Both the position numbers and the translations under genes were made by a program. Positions 52,229 to 61,576 of a stretch of 64,000 nt of DNA are shown piece by piece. The DNA is from Aureispira sp963837355 (GTDB taxonomy: Bacteria > Bacteroidota > Bacteroidia > Chitinophagales > Saprospiraceae), in assembly GCA_963837355.1 (NCBI GenBank), contig CAWIMY010000007.1:1922001-1986000 (forward strand), read 5' to 3'. Below the pieces are notes generated by a model. The model did not search any database, was not told the DNA's origin, and was given only the letters and a program-made list of their open reading frames with translations. Numbering within the stretch: the first letter of the stretch is position 1; each line of letters starts with the position of its first letter.

Positions 52229-52863
52229 TGCGTTACGAGAGAAAATATCGCATTGAAGGAGTACACCTTAACGTTATTCTGCAAAGTCTCTTGCTGCATC
52301 CTGCAGGCTTATCTAAGCTCTATCCCGATCGTCAGATTAATAACATCTACTTTGACACACCGAGTTTGACCACCTACAAAGAAAATGTGATGGGCTTGGC
52401 GGTACGTGACAAATACCGCGTGCGTTGGTATGGTTGGGATCCCTTGGAAATACACAACCCTCAACTAGAAGTTAAACACCGCCGCAATAATGTAGGAACT
52501 AAAACGATACACCGACTTAATCCGTTTAGTTTTGACCAATTGCGCCCTCTAGTACGCGAAGTCAACGAAAAGAGCGGCACGTATGCGTTGCTGCAACCCG
52601 CCTTACAAAATTCTTATAAACGCGCTTATTTCAGTACGCGCGACGAAAAATTTCGAGTCACCTTAGATTGGGATTTGCGCTACGCTTCCATGCGAACGAC
52701 GCGCCAGTTTAGAAAGTACCAGCAAGAGGATTATAATACCCATATTTTGGAAGTGAAGTACGAGCAGGAAATTGAGGAGGAAGCCGACCGCATTACGCAG
52801 TTTTTACCATTTAAGAGCACCAAAAACTCCAAGTACGTGACGGGAATCGAACTGTGTTGGTAG
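52228..52863 (+). CDS. VTC-domain protein (polyphosphate polymerase family)
   Basis: 211 residues. Starts MRYERKYRIEG, with the basic tunnel residues of the VTC/CYTH fold: IYFDTPSLTTYKENVMGL, KYRVRWYGWD, LEVKHRRNNVGTKT and ILEVKYEQEI. Known VTC proteins polymerise ATP into polyphosphate. The length is a compact bacterial version. Coupled to the DUF4956 protein through a one-base overlap, so the pair may form a membrane polyphosphate or regulatory complex. Confidence 0.88.
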   Translation: MRYERKYRIEGVHLNVILQSLLLHPAGLSKLYPDRQINNIYFDTPSLTTYKENVMGLAVRDKYRVRWYGWDPLEIHNPQLEVKHRRNNVGTKTIHRLNPFSFDQLRPLVREVNEKSGTYALLQPALQNSYKRAYFSTRDEKFRVTLDWDLRYASMRTTRQFRKYQQEDYNTHILEVKYEQEIEEEADRITQFLPFKSTKNSKYVTGIELCW

Positions 52864-52898
52864 GCCACTGTTGTACACAACAGCCGCCTACCAAGCCA

Positions 52899-53654
52899 TC
52901 AAAAGAAAAAATCACCCACCATTAACCCAATCCCCAACAACACCCCAATCACAGGAAACAGCCACTTTTTCTGCCGTTCTTGGTGCAAAAACGTTTGGTA
53001 AGCTGCACCATAATAAGGAGAAATAGCCAGTTGGACGATTTGCGGATCGTCAGGATTATAATAGATAGAAAACCATTCCCCACCCAGACACGTTTCATAA
53101 TCTTCTAAAAGGTCATCAGGATCACTAGTAGGGCTAGTTCATAAGTATTCAAAATCTTGTTGGTAACGAATCCCATTGACGGAATAATCTAGCGGCACTA
53201 TAAATTTCTTAGCAGGTACTAAGACCCCTTGGTGCGTGCGTGCAGAAAACAGATGTATTTGCCCTTCAAAAGTGTAAATAGGCTCTTTTTCGGGCAGCTG
53301 AACGGCCAATGCTGTCCAACGCTCCGCAAGGGTCAGTTGATCCGTGAAGCGTTGGTAATTACGATTGAAACGCCGTATCAGAAATACACTGAATAGCAAG
53401 AGCCACAAGCCCGCTAGCCAAACACCTACCAGCAGCGCCGAGGCGTATAGAAAAGGCAACAGCATCCAATAGAAGCCTGCAATTACGGTAAGGGGGCTGT
53501 CCCCACTTTTGAGTGCCCCTCTACTCAAAGCATAGAGCAGGAGTAAATAAGTGAAGGGAGCAACAGCACCCAATACCCAACCGTGGTGCTGACTGAGCAC
53601 CACCATTGGAAAAAGCACAAAGAGGAGGAGGAAAACAATAAACGCGCGCAACAT
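52899..53654 (-). pseudogene. DUF3592-type membrane protein gene with an internal TGA
   Basis: ATG 53654 opens several TM helices (AFIVFLLLFVLFPMVVLS, then WLAGLWLLLFSVFLIR) and a beta domain (VQLPEKEPIYTFEGQIHLFS) that stops at TGA 53141-53139 after GIRYQQDFEYL. The same frame then stays open for 79 more codons: TSPTSDPDDLLEDYETCLGG, EWFSIYYNPDDPQIVQLA, and a last TM helix (WLFPVIGVLLGIGLMVGDFF), ending TGA at 52899. VYYNP-like followed by a final TM is the normal end of DUF3592 proteins, so the TGA splits one gene. It may be a recent nonsense mutation; without the tail the product is still 171 residues. Confidence 0.7.
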
Positions 53655-53691
53655 CCGTGAAGCATAATGGTATAAATGTAAACAAAAGAGA

Positions 53692-54258
53692 TTATAAATC
53701 CACTAAGGTTGTCATCAACAAAGCACCCAATTCAGCTTGTAGCACCTCGCCATCATCTTCGCGATACCACTGCAATACCTCGGCATACTTTTCGTCCTGT
53801 GGGGCAGGCGATTCCTTCTGTGCCATGACCAATGCTTGAGCAGGCGCAGGACGCGGCCCCCAGACAAACAAATCTTCGCCTTGCGCATTGCGGGCGATAA
53901 GAATCGGAATGGCTTTTCCACCATTAGTTAGATAGCGATCAATTTCGCTATTAGAATCGCGCAGTTGTACCCGAACGTCAATTTTGGGGCTGATGGCTGC
54001 CATTTTTTCTAAGAAAGGAAGGATGTTTGCAGCATCTCCACACCACGGTTCTGTGATAATAATCCAATATTGGGGTTCTTCCACCTGTTTGAGCAAGTCA
54101 CCCAGTTCCTTGCTGATGTGGGCGCGTTTCGTCCAACGATTCATTCTAGATTGATTGAGCTTCACATAATTGTGATAAGCAGTATCATCGTAAGGTGCTT
54201 GGGTATAGCGACCATCTAGTATTTTGGTAAACAACTGTCTATATTCTTCTAATGTCAT
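53692..54258 (-). CDS. Thioredoxin-fold protein (Thioredoxin_9-like)
   Basis: 188 residues, cytoplasmic. Helical N terminus then a thioredoxin-like core with WIIITEPWCGDAANILPFLE: only one Cys in the active-site loop (CGDA), so it cannot form the usual CxxC disulfide. Then VRVQLRDSNSEIDRYLTNGG and the cis-Pro loop KAIPILIARN. This group is common in Bacteroidota and may act on bacillithiol-like or other small thiols, but that is only a guess. Confidence 0.8.
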   Translation of the reverse strand: MTLEEYRQLFTKILDGRYTQAPYDDTAYHNYVKLNQSRMNRWTKRAHISKELGDLLKQVEEPQYWIIITEPWCGDAANILPFLEKMAAISPKIDVRVQLRDSNSEIDRYLTNGGKAIPILIARNAQGEDLFVWGPRPAPAQALVMAQKESPAPQDEKYAEVLQWYREDDGEVLQAELGALLMTTLVDL

Positions 54259-54506
54259 TGTAGGAATTTTTTTTAGTCAAAAAGGAACCTTGATATAACA
54301 GCAAAAAAGGGAGCAGGGTTGCATGAAGGAGAGGCTTGTTCCATGAAAACCGATGCCTAGACGATGGGCAACTCTCTCTGTGAACCCTCCTTGGCGGAGG
54401 AAACCACTTTTGAGAAACAAAGATAGGGCAAATAATCGTATTCTTGAAAGTGTTGCAATATTAAACTCGTCTCTAAAAAATACCAATAAGGTCTAAGGAT
54501 TAGCCA

Positions 54507-54545
54507 ACCAAAAAAGCACTCTAGCCATCAAGGCTAGAGCGCTTT
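54507..54545 (-). terminator. Terminator of the C1 peptidase gene
   Basis: Minus strand AAAGCGCTCTAGCC, TTGAT, GGCTAGAGTGCTTTTTT: a stem of about 13 bp with one G-T pair, then T-run. It lies 29 bp past the stop. Confidence 0.85.
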
Positions 54546-54573
54546 CTACTACTTAAAGCAAGGCCAAAAGAGC

Positions 54574-55665
54574 CTATTGAAATTTTTGCTGAATGCCTTT
54601 AGGAATGCCATCTTGGTGCAACAAAACACCGACAGTTTTGAGCTGAAAATAAGCTTGTGACATATACAAATAACCTTTTAAAGAGCTGTCGGTACCCCAA
54701 GAATTTTTGATCTTGTAATACTTCGTTCCTCGCGCATCGTACGCCAAGCCCACGATGTGCATCAAGTGGTCATCGGTTGTCGCTTTGCTTTCAAAAGTAG
54801 ATTGGCGCAAGGCTTGCGTCACGCTAATTTCTTTGCCAGGAACAGACCAAAGGTCTGTGCGCTCTCCATCTTCAGGCAAAATGGCCAAGCCATCACTATG
54901 CTTAAAAGTAGGTTCGCTTACATCGCCATCCCAAGCAATCGTATAGCCATTTTCTAAGGCATAATCTACGATTTGCTCCAATTCAGCGAGGGGAATATTT
55001 TGGTAAGAACCATTCGAGTAATTATCGGGAATTTCTAAAATGAATCTTTTGTAAAATGGGTGATGGGTGTAAGAAGTCAAGCTAATGTACTCCGAGCTGT
55101 TGATACCCAAATACTGGGCAAATGCTTGTGGCGAATAGGAGTTGCCTTTGAACGTAAATTGTTCAGGGGTGGTACCCAAATAGACGTCTAAGACGGCTGC
55201 AACAGCCGAGCGCCACAAGGGACTCAATACACGGCGTTTATTCAAGCCATCTAGAAGACCTTTGACGGCAACCACCAATTCACCGTGGTCATGCTGTTGC
55301 ATGCCGTTTGGCTTGCCCGAAAAAGCAGCTTCGGGGACAACACCGCCAATGGCTACGGCGCGAATGACATCGTGAGAGAGGGAGCCTTGGCTAAAGTTTG
55401 CTTTACCTTGGCGCAGCAAATAGTTTTGGGCTTTATCCAAATAAGTAGCACGGACGCTGTACATTTCCGATAAGTCTACGTCTATTTTCTTGGTGCGCAA
55501 GACTTCGGATTCTAAAAAGGAAGAAGTAGCAAAGCTCCAACAGGTACCAGTTTTTTGTTGATTTTTGATAGCACTACAAGCCACTTCATATTTGGGCTTC
55601 ATGGTGTACTGTGCCCACAGGGGAGCGCTGGTAAAAAAGGCCAGCAAAAGGATAAAATATTTCAT
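54574..55665 (-). CDS. Secreted C1-family (papain/bleomycin-hydrolase-like) cysteine peptidase
   Basis: 363 residues from ATG 55665. Signal peptide ends at PLWAQ (residue 19). The catalytic Cys42 is in NQQKTGTCWSFATSSFLESE, the His in TTDDHLMHIVGLAYDA and the Asn in KIKNSWGTDSSLKGYLYMS. The insertion of about 200 residues between Cys and His and the DLSEMY stretch match bleomycin-hydrolase-type C1B enzymes. The signal peptide and absence of a propeptide point to a periplasmic or secreted peptidase. Monocistronic. Confidence 0.9.
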   Translation of the reverse strand: MKYFILLLAFFTSAPLWAQYTMKPKYEVACSAIKNQQKTGTCWSFATSSFLESEVLRTKKIDVDLSEMYSVRATYLDKAQNYLLRQGKANFSQGSLSHDVIRAVAIGGVVPEAAFSGKPNGMQQHDHGELVVAVKGLLDGLNKRRVLSPLWRSAVAAVLDVYLGTTPEQFTFKGNSYSPQAFAQYLGINSSEYISLTSYTHHPFYKRFILEIPDNYSNGSYQNIPLAELEQIVDYALENGYTIAWDGDVSEPTFKHSDGLAILPEDGERTDLWSVPGKEISVTQALRQSTFESKATTDDHLMHIVGLAYDARGTKYYKIKNSWGTDSSLKGYLYMSQAYFQLKTVGVLLHQDGIPKGIQQKFQ

Positions 55666-55877
55666 AGATAATGTGTCATTATGGAAGCGATTAAACAAAA
55701 TACAGCCCTAAAATAAGACTTTTAAGTCAACTACGTACCTTTTGACCCCTCTTTCTATATTCCTATTTTTTCAGAATTTTTATATACTTATAGAAAAAAT
55801 ATATTGTTTAGGACTAGAAGACCAATAGTTTTTGTTCACCTCTATTGCTGTCAACCATTGTACCACAGCCATCCATC

Positions 55878-55912
55878 AAGCCATTCCGATGCCCTTTCGG
55901 AATGGCTTTTTA
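55878..55912. terminator. Hairpin downstream of the FAD monooxygenase gene
   Basis: AAGCCATTCCG, ATGCCCTTT, CGGAATGGCTT: an 11-bp perfect stem. The T-run is on the plus strand, although the nearest upstream gene is on the minus strand, so the direction of use is unclear. Confidence 0.55.
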
Positions 55913-55922
55913 TGGTGTATTG

Positions 55923-57452
55923 CTAGGCTTTTTTGACAGGCAATTGAAACAACTCGTTCTCAAAATAAGCGCTCAAGGCTTGCGCTTCTGTTCCAATATA
56001 GGCAATATAGTTATCAGGCCGCACTAGTAGAAGTAAGTTTGATGGGGAGCCAAAAATGGCTTTCGGAAAGGCATCAAAAGGAACAAAACGAACATAGGTG
56101 GGCAGTTCTATACCTACAGGAATGGACTTGGCCAACAAATGATATTGTCCGCCTTTTAGCAAATCATAAATTTTGTACCCCTCCGACCATTCAAAATAAG
56201 GAACACGGTCGCCCGCTTGCACCTGCCCACTTTTACTTGGCTGTGTCAAGGCACTTTCAGGATAGCTGATATTAATTTGAGAAAAAATAGGGAAGAGTTT
56301 GGTTTTAAATATCTCGCGGCTGAACAAGAAACCTGCAATCGGCGGAAAAACATAGAGCCGAACAAAACGCGTCAGCGCGCCATCGCCTGACTGAATATTA
56401 AATGCCCGATCAGTTCCCGCAATCAATTGCCGCGCATTTTTCTCGCGCTCTTCGTTATAAGTAGCTAACAGGGGCGCAGCGGCTTGCCCTTGTAGTACCA
56501 TATTCAGTTTCCAAGCCAAATTATAAGCATCTTGAATGCCCGTGTTCATGCCTTGGCCACCTGCGGGTGTATGAACATGCGCGGCATCGCCTGCAATGAA
56601 GCAACGGCCTTGTTGAAATGAAGGTGCCTTGCGCGTATGGACGTTATAAACGGCATGCCAGCTAATTTCTTCTAACTCAATATCCAATTCGCTATCGGTC
56701 TTAATTTGTTGAACAATGTCGGCACGACTAGTATTGGTAGGGTGATCCAATTCTTTGGGTAGGATGCCAATGATGCGGTACCGTTCGGTGCCAGGCATTC
56801 TAATAATAGCGACAAAACTATTGCGGCAAAGGCAATTGTACATATCTGCTTCTGCTTCTACTTCGCCCTTCCAAACAATCTTAGTATCCATGACATAGAA
56901 AAAACGGCTGGCCGTATCACCTTCAAAGGGCAAACCTAGCTGTTCCCGTACGGCACTTCGTGCCCCATCACAGCCCACCAAATAAGCAGCTTCTATGGTT
57001 TCTATAACTCCCTCTGCATTCTTAATATGTACTGTCACTCCTTGTTTTTCCTGCTCAAAGTCAAGGAGTGCTGTTGACCAGTGAATATCTTGCCCGAGTT
57101 CTTTCAGGTGTTGGTATAAGATTTCTTCCGTTTGATTTTGTGGCAATGTGAGCATATAGGGATAGGCGCTAAACCCTTCTCCAATGGTGGATAGATCAAA
57201 TGCCCCTCGCTTTTTTCCTCGTACATACAAGTTAATCATCCCATTGGGCTTCCCCTTTTCTAAAAAAGGCTCTACCACGCCCAAATCTTCCAACAACTCC
57301 AGCGTACGGGCCTGAATGCCCAAGGCTTTAGACAGGGGAGAAATAGCTGCTTTGTGGTCAATTAGTTTAAAATCAATACCATACGTTGCTAGCGCCAAGG
57401 CTAGGGTTAATCCAGTAGGGCCAGCGCCTACGATTACGACAGGAGTGTTCAT
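55923..57452 (-). CDS. FAD-dependent aromatic monooxygenase (PheA/TfdB family)
   Basis: 509 residues. N-terminal FAD site VVIVGAGPTGLTLALALATY, then ALGIQARTLELLEDLG, the DG motif VGCDGARSAVREQLGLPFEG and the GD motif GRCFIAGDAAHVHTPAGGQG, followed by MNTGIQDAYNLAWKL. These are class A flavoprotein hydroxylase features. The C terminus is a degenerate thioredoxin-like domain (LLLVRPDNYIAYIGTEAQAL). It hydroxylates an aromatic, or modifies a drug as TetX-like relatives do. It is governed by the upstream TetR gene; both carry the same operator. Confidence 0.88.
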   Translation of the reverse strand: MNTPVVIVGAGPTGLTLALALATYGIDFKLIDHKAAISPLSKALGIQARTLELLEDLGVVEPFLEKGKPNGMINLYVRGKKRGAFDLSTIGEGFSAYPYMLTLPQNQTEEILYQHLKELGQDIHWSTALLDFEQEKQGVTVHIKNAEGVIETIEAAYLVGCDGARSAVREQLGLPFEGDTASRFFYVMDTKIVWKGEVEAEADMYNCLCRNSFVAIIRMPGTERYRIIGILPKELDHPTNTSRADIVQQIKTDSELDIELEEISWHAVYNVHTRKAPSFQQGRCFIAGDAAHVHTPAGGQGMNTGIQDAYNLAWKLNMVLQGQAAAPLLATYNEEREKNARQLIAGTDRAFNIQSGDGALTRFVRLYVFPPIAGFLFSREIFKTKLFPIFSQINISYPESALTQPSKSGQVQAGDRVPYFEWSEGYKIYDLLKGGQYHLLAKSIPVGIELPTYVRFVPFDAFPKAIFGSPSNLLLLVRPDNYIAYIGTEAQALSAYFENELFQLPVKKA

Positions 57453-57468
57453 ATTTACAAAGTTTGAA

Positions 57469-57485
57469 GCAAGTACTTACTTGCA
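57469..57485. promoter_or_regulatory. TetR operator upstream of the monooxygenase gene
   Basis: GCAAGTACTTACTTGC is a perfect palindrome (GCAAGTA/TACTTGC), 16 bp upstream of the monooxygenase ATG. The core AAGTACTTACTTGCAT is repeated exactly at 58077-58092. Confidence 0.75.
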
Positions 57486-57515
57486 TGAATGAGCAAATTT
57501 TTTTCAGCGACTCGG

Positions 57516-58070
57516 TTAAGCAAATTTTGAGACAATCGTCCCTAGACAATCTTCAAAATTGACATCCTGAGCGACCGTTTTAAACAGGTATAAATTGAGG
57601 CAAAGGCCATGAAGGGCTGTCATGAAGCAAACTGCTTCTATGGTGGCTTGCTGTTGGGAATAGCCTTTTTCTTGGATAATTTTTTGGACAAGCAGCGCCT
57701 TGATTTCTCTAGGAAAACGCGAAAAGCTACGTTCTCCCATCATTTTTTCTTGGTGCTTGAGTTCTATTTTAATCAAGGCGATATTTCTAGAAAGGAGCTC
57801 CTTCAAAAAGCGGCCTAACTGTAGCAAAAAATTGTTTAAAGGGGTTTCTTGGGCTTGTAGTAACACTTGAAAGTTGGGACGAAACAAAAACTGTTCAATA
57901 ACAGCATCAAACAACTTATCCTTAGATCCAAAAAGTCTAAAAATACTAACCTCATTTACTTTGGCGGCGGCGGCAATTTTTTTGGTGCTGGTGGCTTTAA
58001 AGCCCTTCTCTGAAAATAATTGTCGGGCAGCTTCTAAGATTTGTAAAGCAGTTTCGCTGTAGTCGTTCAT
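57516..58070 (-). CDS. TetR-family repressor
   Basis: 184 residues. N-terminal HTH: ALQILEAARQLFSEKGFKAT and STKKIAAAAKVNEVSIFRLFGSK, with the family KLFDAVIEQF helix. The C-terminal ligand domain is helical and not similar to a known type. It lies 63 bp upstream of the monooxygenase gene in the same direction, with a shared 16-bp operator in front of each gene. I infer it represses both itself and the enzyme, released by the enzyme's substrate. Confidence 0.9.
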   Translation of the reverse strand: MNDYSETALQILEAARQLFSEKGFKATSTKKIAAAAKVNEVSIFRLFGSKDKLFDAVIEQFLFRPNFQVLLQAQETPLNNFLLQLGRFLKELLSRNIALIKIELKHQEKMMGERSFSRFPREIKALLVQKIIQEKGYSQQQATIEAVCFMTALHGLCLNLYLFKTVAQDVNFEDCLGTIVSKFA

Positions 58071-58073
58071 AGT

Positions 58074-58092
58074 TGTAAGTACTTACTTGCAT
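58074..58092. promoter_or_regulatory. TetR operator upstream of tetR (autoregulation)
   Basis: TGTAAGTACTTACTTGCAT; it contains GTAAGTACTTAC, a perfect 12-bp palindrome, and shares AAGTACTTACTTGCAT exactly with 57471-57486. It ends 3 bp before the repressor start codon. Confidence 0.75.
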
Positions 58093-58313
58093 TTTTACAA
58101 ATGAAGGCTATTTTGGTATCAAGTACAAGTTTTGATCGGAATTATTTTCAAAATAATTACCATAAGCAGGCAAAAGGCGCTATTTTTTTGAGAAATAGGA
58201 CAGATTATAGGAGGCATTTTCCCTTGCGCCCTGCAAATAGCTATCTTTGGGGATGTTGTTGCTTTGGGCCTTGGCTAGGCGACGCCCAAACGCTTAGCTA
58301 GAATGTTATTATT

Positions 58314-61300
58314 ATGAGAAGAATACTAGAATGCTTTGTAGGTTGTTTTCTTTGTTGGACAGTCACTAACGCGCAAGAGTTTCCAATCTGTGATTCTCCC
58401 GACGCTGCCCCTAGCCAAAGCATTATTAAAAAAGCATTAGCGGCATACAGCCAAAAAGACTTTGGACAAGCTGAAAGCTACTTTTGGCAAGCGTTCGCGC
58501 TGTCAAAAGACCTGAAAAGTGCGAAGGGAACGGCCGCCGACCTTTGTTTAGAACAACTTCGATGGATTCAGCGCAATATTTTGCGGATGCAGTTTTCGCA
58601 AGGTGATTTCGAAAAGTTTCATCGGTACTATGAAGAACTGTTAATAGCCAACGACCAACCTATAGATAAAGATCAAGCTATTTTTAAGGGGCGGTTGCTT
58701 TTATTGGGGAGCAAAGCGGCGATTGTACAACGCGATTGGGAGACAGCCGACACGCTTGCTGCTCAAGCAGAAGCGTTGCAAGAAAAGCAAGAAGCTTGGT
58801 TGCAAGCCATTCGCAGTGGGACAACCCGCGCAACTATTGCGTATTATCAAGGCGATTACCAACGCATGGAGGTCTTTTTAGACCGTGCTTTTGGTACCCA
58901 GCAACAGCATTTGCGCGAAGATGTCGGCTCGCTTCAGAAAATCATGAACCTCTATGGCGTAGTTTATTATCAGACAGGTGATTACGAGAAAGCCGCCCAA
59001 CGTACTTTACAAGCGATTGAGACGAACTTACAACAACCCGAAGCGGAACAAGACTCAGAAATTCTAGCGCAATCCTACAATAACTTGGCCTTGTATTACA
59101 TGGAACTTGGGGATATTTATAAAGCAAAAGATTATTGTAACAACGCCTTACAGCTTTATCAGCAACAGGAACGTTACTTAGAAGCGGCAACGACCTACCT
59201 CAATCTAGGGGAGTTTTTTGACCGCCAAGGAGAGCATAAGGATGCGCTTTCTTATTATAAAAAAGGAAAAGCTAGCTTAGACAAAAGCACGAGCAACCGC
59301 AAGGATCGCATCAATCGGGCTCTAGTGATTCTCAACAACGGCATTGCTTTTTCAGCGATTCAATTGGGGCGCTATCCACAAGCCCTAGAGGCGTTGACTC
59401 AAAACTTGGCCTTGCACCAACAAGACGCTCCCAAAAAAGAAGAAACGTTTACTATTTTAGGGGATTATTATACCAAACAAGCCGATTATGCCAAAGCGGA
59501 ACGCTACCACCAACAAGCGTTAGAAGCCCGCCAAGCCCTCTATGGAAAAGTACACCCAAAAGTTGCCGAAGGCTACCTCAATTTAGCCGAGCTATACTTG
59601 GCTCAACAAAACACGGTGGCAGGAGCCGTGCAGTTAGAAGCTGCCGCGCAAGCGCTAGAAGCAGGCGATAGTTTATCGCTAAAGAATTGGGCCAAGGGTT
59701 CTTTGTATGATAAGGTGCCCACCCACGCAGGTATTTGGTTAGAAATTTTGCAGCAGCAAGCGCAGTTGTTGCTGGCCGAAAACCAGTTGGAAGCCGCTTA
59801 TCAGACCGCACAAAATGCGTTGCAATTATTAGAAACTCAGCGGCAACAATTACAAGAAAAGGCCTCTAAATTATTTTTGTTACAAACGATGTTGCCTACT
59901 TATGACATCGTTGTACAAACCACCTTGCGCCTACATCAAAAGACCCAACAAATTACCTATTTAGAAACGGCTTTTGCCGCTTCGGAGCGCAGCAAATCGC
60001 TGCTGCTGCTGGATGCTTTGCAGGTAGAAAAAGCCCGTACGTTTGGACAAGTACCCAACAGTTTGCTCCAAAAAGAACGGCGTTGGAGCCGAGCGGTGTT
60101 ATACCATAAAAAACAACTCCTAGAGGCCAATCAAAGTCGTGATGAAAAAGCCATTGCACTACACCAGCAGCGTCTGTTGAACGCCAAGCGTACGCTAGAG
60201 AAAATACAAGTGCATTTTGAAGCCAATTACCCTTCGTATTATGAATTAAAATACAACAATCAAACAGCCAGCATCCAAGAAGTACAAGCGGAATTGGACG
60301 AACAAACGGTACTGATTGAATATTTTATTGGAAAAGATGCGTTGTATGTATTTAGTATAACGGCTGATAGTGCTTGGAGCACGACCTTAGAAAAAGGGGC
60401 TAATTTTGATATTTCCGTCAAGGCGCTGCGTACGGCTTTGACCAATATGTTGCAATGGAAAGGGCAGGAGATCGAACAAAGTGCCCTCTTAGCACGCTAT
60501 GCCCGTAGCGTCTACCAACGCTACTTAGAAAAGGCATTGCCACAACCCGCCAAGCAGCGACTGATTATCATTCCTGACGGCCTGCTCAATTACATTCCCT
60601 TTGAGGTGTTATTGACGGAGAAACCCAATTACGAACAAATTGACTTGGCTGCCTTACCGTATTTGTTGCGCCAGTATAGCGTGAGTTATCACTACTCGGC
60701 TAGTTTGCACTTGATGACACAACGCGCGGCTTCTTCAGGGGGCGGGGTATTGGCTATGGCTTCTTCCTACGATCCTAGTTTGGCAAACGATACAAGTTTG
60801 AATGAGCGCCAGCAAAAAATCCGCCGCTCTATGCAGGATTTGCCTGGCGCGATGACAGAAGTGCAGCAATTAGAGCAGCTCTTTGCAGGAGATTATTATT
60901 ATCAAATGGCTGCCAATGAAGAGCGTTTTAAAACGCAAATTGCCGCGCAGCCGTACAGTGTGATTCACTTGGCCATGCACGGCTTAGTAGATGCCCAACA
61001 ACCTGAGTATTCGGGTTTGCTGTTTTCTTATTCTCATAACAAAGAGCAAGACGATTTGCTCCATGCTTACGAATTGAATTTGTTGCCTTTAAAAACAGAT
61101 TTGGTCGTGCTCTCGGCCTGCGAGACGGGCTTTGGAAAGTATGAACGAGGGGAAGGGGTGGTGAGTATAGGGCGAGGCTTTATGTATGCGGGAGCACCTT
61201 CGTTGCTTTTGACTTTGTGGCCGCTTAATGATGCTGCTAGTGTGTATATGATTGGTGCTTTTTACGAAGCGTTGGCAACAGGCTTACCCAAAGATATTGC

Positions 61301-61523
61301 TTTGCAACAAACGAAATTGCGTTACTTGGAGCAAGTTAGGGGACTGAGTGCGCATCCTTTCTTTTGGGCACCGTTTGTACAGTTGGGGAATACTAATCCG
61401 ATTGTCTTGGAGGGGCGTTATGCCCGTTATAAATGGCTAGGTTTGGTGGTGTTGGTGCTCCTTGTGGGGTTAGTCTATGGGTATAACAAGTACAACCGAC
61501 AAAGAAAGGCAAGGGTTGAGTAA
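58314..61523 (+). CDS. TPR-CHAT protein (caspase-like protease with tetratricopeptide repeats)
   Basis: 1,069 residues. Signal peptide 1-20 (ending NAQ). TPR units run from about 30 to 480 (LAQSYNNLALYYMELGDIYK, then YLNLGEFFDRQGEHKDALSYY), with helical repeats to about 640. The CHAT domain covers 650-1030 with the caspase-type dyad: His in VIHLAMHGLVD (about residue 889) and Cys in VVLSACETGFGKYERGEGVV (about 935), then FMYAGAPSLLLTLWPLNDAA and HPFFWAPFVQLGN. A final TM helix (WLGLVVLVLLVGLVYGY) and a short basic tail follow. The signal peptide plus C-terminal TM place the protease in the periplasm, unlike cytoplasmic CRISPR-linked TPR-CHAT. The substrate is unknown; no obvious partner gene is beside it. 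Confidence 0.9.
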   Translation: MRRILECFVGCFLCWTVTNAQEFPICDSPDAAPSQSIIKKALAAYSQKDFGQAESYFWQAFALSKDLKSAKGTAADLCLEQLRWIQRNILRMQFSQGDFEKFHRYYEELLIANDQPIDKDQAIFKGRLLLLGSKAAIVQRDWETADTLAAQAEALQEKQEAWLQAIRSGTTRATIAYYQGDYQRMEVFLDRAFGTQQQHLREDVGSLQKIMNLYGVVYYQTGDYEKAAQRTLQAIETNLQQPEAEQDSEILAQSYNNLALYYMELGDIYKAKDYCNNALQLYQQQERYLEAATTYLNLGEFFDRQGEHKDALSYYKKGKASLDKSTSNRKDRINRALVILNNGIAFSAIQLGRYPQALEALTQNLALHQQDAPKKEETFTILGDYYTKQADYAKAERYHQQALEARQALYGKVHPKVAEGYLNLAELYLAQQNTVAGAVQLEAAAQALEAGDSLSLKNWAKGSLYDKVPTHAGIWLEILQQQAQLLLAENQLEAAYQTAQNALQLLETQRQQLQEKASKLFLLQTMLPTYDIVVQTTLRLHQKTQQITYLETAFAASERSKSLLLLDALQVEKARTFGQVPNSLLQKERRWSRAVLYHKKQLLEANQSRDEKAIALHQQRLLNAKRTLEKIQVHFEANYPSYYELKYNNQTASIQEVQAELDEQTVLIEYFIGKDALYVFSITADSAWSTTLEKGANFDISVKALRTALTNMLQWKGQEIEQSALLARYARSVYQRYLEKALPQPAKQRLIIIPDGLLNYIPFEVLLTEKPNYEQIDLAALPYLLRQYSVSYHYSASLHLMTQRAASSGGGVLAMASSYDPSLANDTSLNERQQKIRRSMQDLPGAMTEVQQLEQLFAGDYYYQMAANEERFKTQIAAQPYSVIHLAMHGLVDAQQPEYSGLLFSYSHNKEQDDLLHAYELNLLPLKTDLVVLSACETGFGKYERGEGVVSIGRGFMYAGAPSLLLTLWPLNDAASVYMIGAFYEALATGLPKDIALQQTKLRYLEQVRGLSAHPFFWAPFVQLGNTNPIVLEGRYARYKWLGLVVLVLLVGLVYGYNKYNRQRKARVE

Positions 61524-61576
61524 CTTATTATTAATTAAAATTTAGCATTCTATTACAACATTACAAACAAGAAACA

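Noticed and set aside
54277..54486. A 69-codon frame upstream of the thioredoxin-fold gene
   Set aside because: Low-complexity Phe/Leu/Arg composition without a recognisable pattern.
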